Of a stretch of DNA of 8,560 bases, positions 6,893 through 8,560 are shown one piece after another; position 1 is the first letter of the stretch; each line of letters begins with the position of its first letter. Under the pieces are notes generated by a model. The model had not been told where the DNA came from. It ran no database searches and saw only the letters and a list, made by a program, of their open reading frames with translations. Both the position numbers and the translations under genes were made by a program. Where the stretch lies: positions 1 to 8,560 of the forward strand of contig CANPWT010000044.1 in assembly GCA_947584775.1 (NCBI GenBank). The letters run 5' to 3'. This DNA comes from an uncultured Clostridia bacterium (GTDB taxonomy: Bacteria > Bacillota > Clostridia > Christensenellales > UBA1242).

Positions 6893-7921
6893 CTATATAC
6901 TTAATTTTGCAGTTTTATCCATCAATGCTTTTTCTTTTTTAAATTCTTTAATTAAGGGTGACATAAACTCTTCAAAATTTGTATATTTGTTTCTATTTAA
7001 ATAATATGTTTCCATAAGTTTTGTTAAAATATCTATATAAATAAATCCTTCTTCCCTTTCGCCATCGATAACATATTTTGCTAGTTCGGCAGGCGTTTTG
7101 CCTTTAAATTTGTTATTGTAGTAATATTTTATATAAACATAGACAATCGCACGTATAATCAATTCGTCCAAAATTGTTATGTCATCGTCATATGCCAATC
7201 CAGCCATTTGTGTGTAAATTCTTTTAAAATAATTTTTAGGAAGGTGTGCATATTTATCTACAAGCGGATTAATAATTGAATGACTGAATTAATGCACAAA
7301 CAAATCGCCAACATCATCCCAAACAAATGCCAATTTGCCGTCAACTTCTTTTGCACCCAAATTGCACCCAATTTCTCCCTTAGGGCCAACGCCATAATTC
7401 CCGTTTGTGCTGTGTGGAAGCAGATTTATAACAAACTTTGTGGAAATATCCATTTTGTAAAATTCATTAAAAAATTCTTCTATCATATCTGGGTTAATAA
7501 ATCGCTCTGTTTCTTCAAGAATTTTGCTGTAAAATTTTTGGTTAGAATTATAAAACTCTTCAAACCTGCTAACCTCAACAAAATGAGGCAATTCATTTAA
7601 AAATTCAATAACTAAATTTGAACTTTCTAGTCTCTCTTCAAACGGATATGGAAGCAATGCATCAAACTTAAAATTTTCATCCAATTGCAAAATTAAAGCG
7701 ATTGGTGCATCATAGCAAAAATTGAGTTTGTTGCAAATTTCATTTAAAAGTTTAACTGCCTTTTCGTTTTTAAAAGCTGCAAAATGTTTATAAACTTTTT
7801 CCCTATATTCTTCATTGTGGCAAACTTCCACCAATTCAGGATACAACTTGCCATAATCACTAATCAAAAGCAAAACGCCCATAAGTTCTGTTTTCTTATC
7901 CACACAAACTTTTATTTCCAT
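6893..7921 (-). pseudogene. DUF4932-type putative zinc metalloprotease, interrupted by TAA at the catalytic Glu codon
   Basis: Reading from the ATG at 7921 (AAGGG Shine-Dalgarno six bases before; the in-frame ATG at 7945 lies upstream of it) gives 342 codons. They are open except for TAA at codon 211 (7291-7289). The frame continues through the stop without any other lesion to TAG at 6893. The sequence across the stop is LFVH-stop-FSHSIINPLVDKY. Proteins I recall as DUF4932 have HEFSH there, an HExxH zinc-protease motif, so the lost codon is the presumed catalytic Glu (GAA to TAA is one base). E253 in DELIIRA is a candidate third zinc ligand. Residues 160-210 (FVINLLPHSTNGNYG) also fit the family. 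As it stands the cell would make a 210-residue N-terminal piece; an internal ATG at 7207 could start a 104-residue C-terminal piece. A promoter lies just upstream. Family assignment is from memory. Confidence 0.75.
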
Positions 7922-7935
7922 AAAAACCCTTAAAT

Positions 7936-7964
7936 AATTTAACATTTCTGCAATTTTTTGTCAA
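7936..7964 (-). promoter_or_regulatory. promoter of the DUF4932-type gene
   Basis: A perfect TTGACA (7964-7959) is followed after 17 bases by TAAATT (7941-7936, four of six). The predicted start is near 7929, about eight bases before the ATG, so the AAGGG ribosome binding site would sit at the very 5' end. The -35 lies just beyond the stop codon of the radical SAM remnant. Confidence 0.6.
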
Positions 7965-7965
7965 T

Positions 7966-8322
7966 TCAAAATCTTGCGTTTTTATTATCCTTAAACAAAC
8001 TTAATTGTTCGGGCTTGGTGGTGCGGACTATGTAAGCGTCGGGGTCTTTTTCTTGCGGAGTCAATTCAAGGTTTGGAGCAAAGGCACGCAGGCAGGCTTT
8101 GTAGTAAACTTGCTTGTTTGTTGGGCGGAGTAGGGTTAGGCAATCTTGCAGGTATTTCCCCCAATCCTGCCACTTGTCTTCATTCCCGCAATTGTTTAAT
8201 TTGCCAATTTTGTAATGGTCAACACAATTCATTTCGAGCGTTTTCTTAATTAACTTTAAACTTTCCTCAGGCTCAATGGTCGGCTCAAAACTTGCAAATG
8301 TTTTTATGCCATTTTCGTGCAA
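7966..8322 (-). pseudogene. C-terminal remnant of a radical SAM protein
   Basis: The open frame begins LHENGIKTFASFEPTIEP and continues ESLKLIKKTLEMNCVDHYKIGKLNN. This matches the second half of radical SAM enzymes of the type that ends '..LHe.GIKTfaSiEPiid...sl..i..t...D.yKiG'. The N-terminal half with the CxxxCxxC iron-sulfur motif is absent, so it cannot be functional alone. The only start in frame is a TTG at 8322, and the frame is closed by TGA a few codons upstream. A neighbouring frame (8423 to about 8324) reads SSGGQVELIEKQLLK and would join as LLKILHENGIKTF if the A4 run became A5. No ATG or GTG begins that frame and it ends at TAG (8426-8424). Base composition is richer in G and C than the adjacent DUF4932-type gene, hinting at a different origin. 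The exact function is unknown. Confidence 0.65.
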
Positions 8323-8341
8323 AATTTTAAGAGTTGTTTTT
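8322..8341 (+). repeat. 20-base direct repeat, copy 2 (edge of radical SAM remnant)
   Basis: This is identical to 6824-6843. The left arm of the terminator is missing here, so no hairpin forms. The copy begins exactly where the readable radical SAM frame starts, and so marks either a recombination edge or the site of a frameshift. Confidence 0.55.
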
Positions 8342-8560
8342 CAATTAATTCGACCTGACCGCCAGAGCTACAAAAATTTGCAATTAAAAATATTTTCCGC
8401 CAGTTTTTATACCCAACGTTGGTCTATACAAATTATATCATATTTTTCATTGATAGTATGTATATCAACTTTCATTTAACATTTTAATTAAAATAATATT
8501 TTTTCACTTTATTATATTTTAAAGTTTTAAAAAACATCTTACCTGCGATTGTCGGATTCA
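8342..8560. other. AT-rich region without a recognisable gene, with palindromes
   Basis: Contents: a segment at 8349-8381 that resembles the 3' end and trailer of the tRNA-Leu (TTCGACC, GACC, GCTACA, TTTG in order). Two CCGCCAG words, 38 bases apart (8359-8365 and 8397-8403). A perfect ten-base palindrome, CCAACGTTGG (8413-8422). A leftward TATAAT (8437-8432) without a good -35. An inverted repeat, TTGATA (8450-8455) with TATCAA (8463-8468). The last 22 bases are less AT-rich and may be the edge of a gene; on the minus strand they read ESDNRR then TAA (8541-8539). That is too short to call. Confidence 0.4.
8413..8468. promoter_or_regulatory. possible operator region: two palindromes around a TATAAT
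   Basis: CCAACGTTGG (8413-8422) is a perfect palindrome. TTGATA-7-TATCAA (8450-8468) is an inverted repeat with six-base arms. A leftward TATAAT (8437-8432) lies between them. The arrangement resembles a repressor-controlled promoter reading toward the radical SAM remnant, but there is no acceptable -35 at 16-18 bases, so this is a suggestion only. Confidence 0.25.

Noticed and set aside
7289..7291. TAA read as an amino acid (recoding or programmed read-through)
   Set aside because: All intact genes here use standard termination and no read-through element is evident; a nonsense mutation is simpler.
7280..7600. 106-codon plus-strand open frame
   Set aside because: It is antisense to the DUF4932-type gene, whose minus-strand reading is clearly family-like.
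7922..7945. Upstream ATG for the DUF4932-type gene
   Set aside because: The AAGGG ribosome binding site lies inside this stretch and serves the ATG at 7921, which begins the family-like MEIKV.
8276..8479. 67-codon plus-strand open frame
   Set aside because: It overlaps the radical SAM remnant and AT-rich spacer, lacks a ribosome binding site, and ends in low-complexity hydrophobic residues.
8539..8560. Possible C-terminus of a minus-strand gene (ESDNRR then stop) at the right edge
   Set aside because: Only seven codons are visible; the less AT-rich composition is suggestive but insufficient.
1..8560. CRISPR array, insertion sequence or integrase
   Set aside because: No regularly spaced repeats, terminal inverted repeats with a transposase, or recombinase motifs were found.

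Overview
This AT-rich window with ordinary bacterial codon use (TGG for Trp, no sign of TGA recoding) looks like a chromosomal segment of a low-GC member of the Bacillota, probably an uncultured Clostridia-like lineage. The main evidence is a large SRP RNA of the Bacillus/Clostridium type with an Alu domain, a DNA polymerase I with a degenerate proofreading domain, and a DUF4932-type protein. Placement below phylum is inference.

Left part (1-1770, minus strand): a compact operon. It starts with a protein that has an HEPN-like N-terminus (RNAIVH motif) and two CBS domains. This overlaps by one base (TAATG) a class I SAM-dependent rRNA-type methyltransferase, which is followed after 8 bases by an RluA-family pseudouridine synthase cut by the window edge. 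The two enzymes suggest an RNA-modification operon. Centre-left (1842-2179, plus strand): the SRP RNA gene with a good promoter and a strong bidirectional terminator, divergent from the operon and convergent with the next gene.

Centre (2367-6330, minus strand): an MFS-type transporter, and upstream of it polA. The polA -10 box lies so close to its ATG that the mRNA may be leaderless. Right of polA, on the plus strand, is a tRNA-Leu(CAA) with encoded CCA. It is followed three bases later by about 150 bases with several strong complementary pairings, two of which cross in pseudoknot fashion, and then a bidirectional terminator. I do not recognise this RNA.

Right part (6893-8560) looks like decaying accessory DNA. 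A DUF4932-type putative zinc metalloprotease gene is intact except for one in-frame TAA. That stop falls exactly on the expected catalytic Glu codon of an HExxH motif (His-stop-Phe-Ser-His; GAA to TAA is one base). Upstream of it is the C-terminal part of a radical SAM protein with no N-terminal half. A neighbouring frame would join it if one A were restored to an A-run. Beyond this are AT-rich DNA with two palindromes, a weak tRNA-3'-like segment and a 20-base repeat shared with the terminator at 6809-6845. No integrase, transposase or CRISPR array is visible.

The most noteworthy items are the stop at the metalloprotease catalytic residue and the unassigned structured RNA attached to tRNA-Leu.
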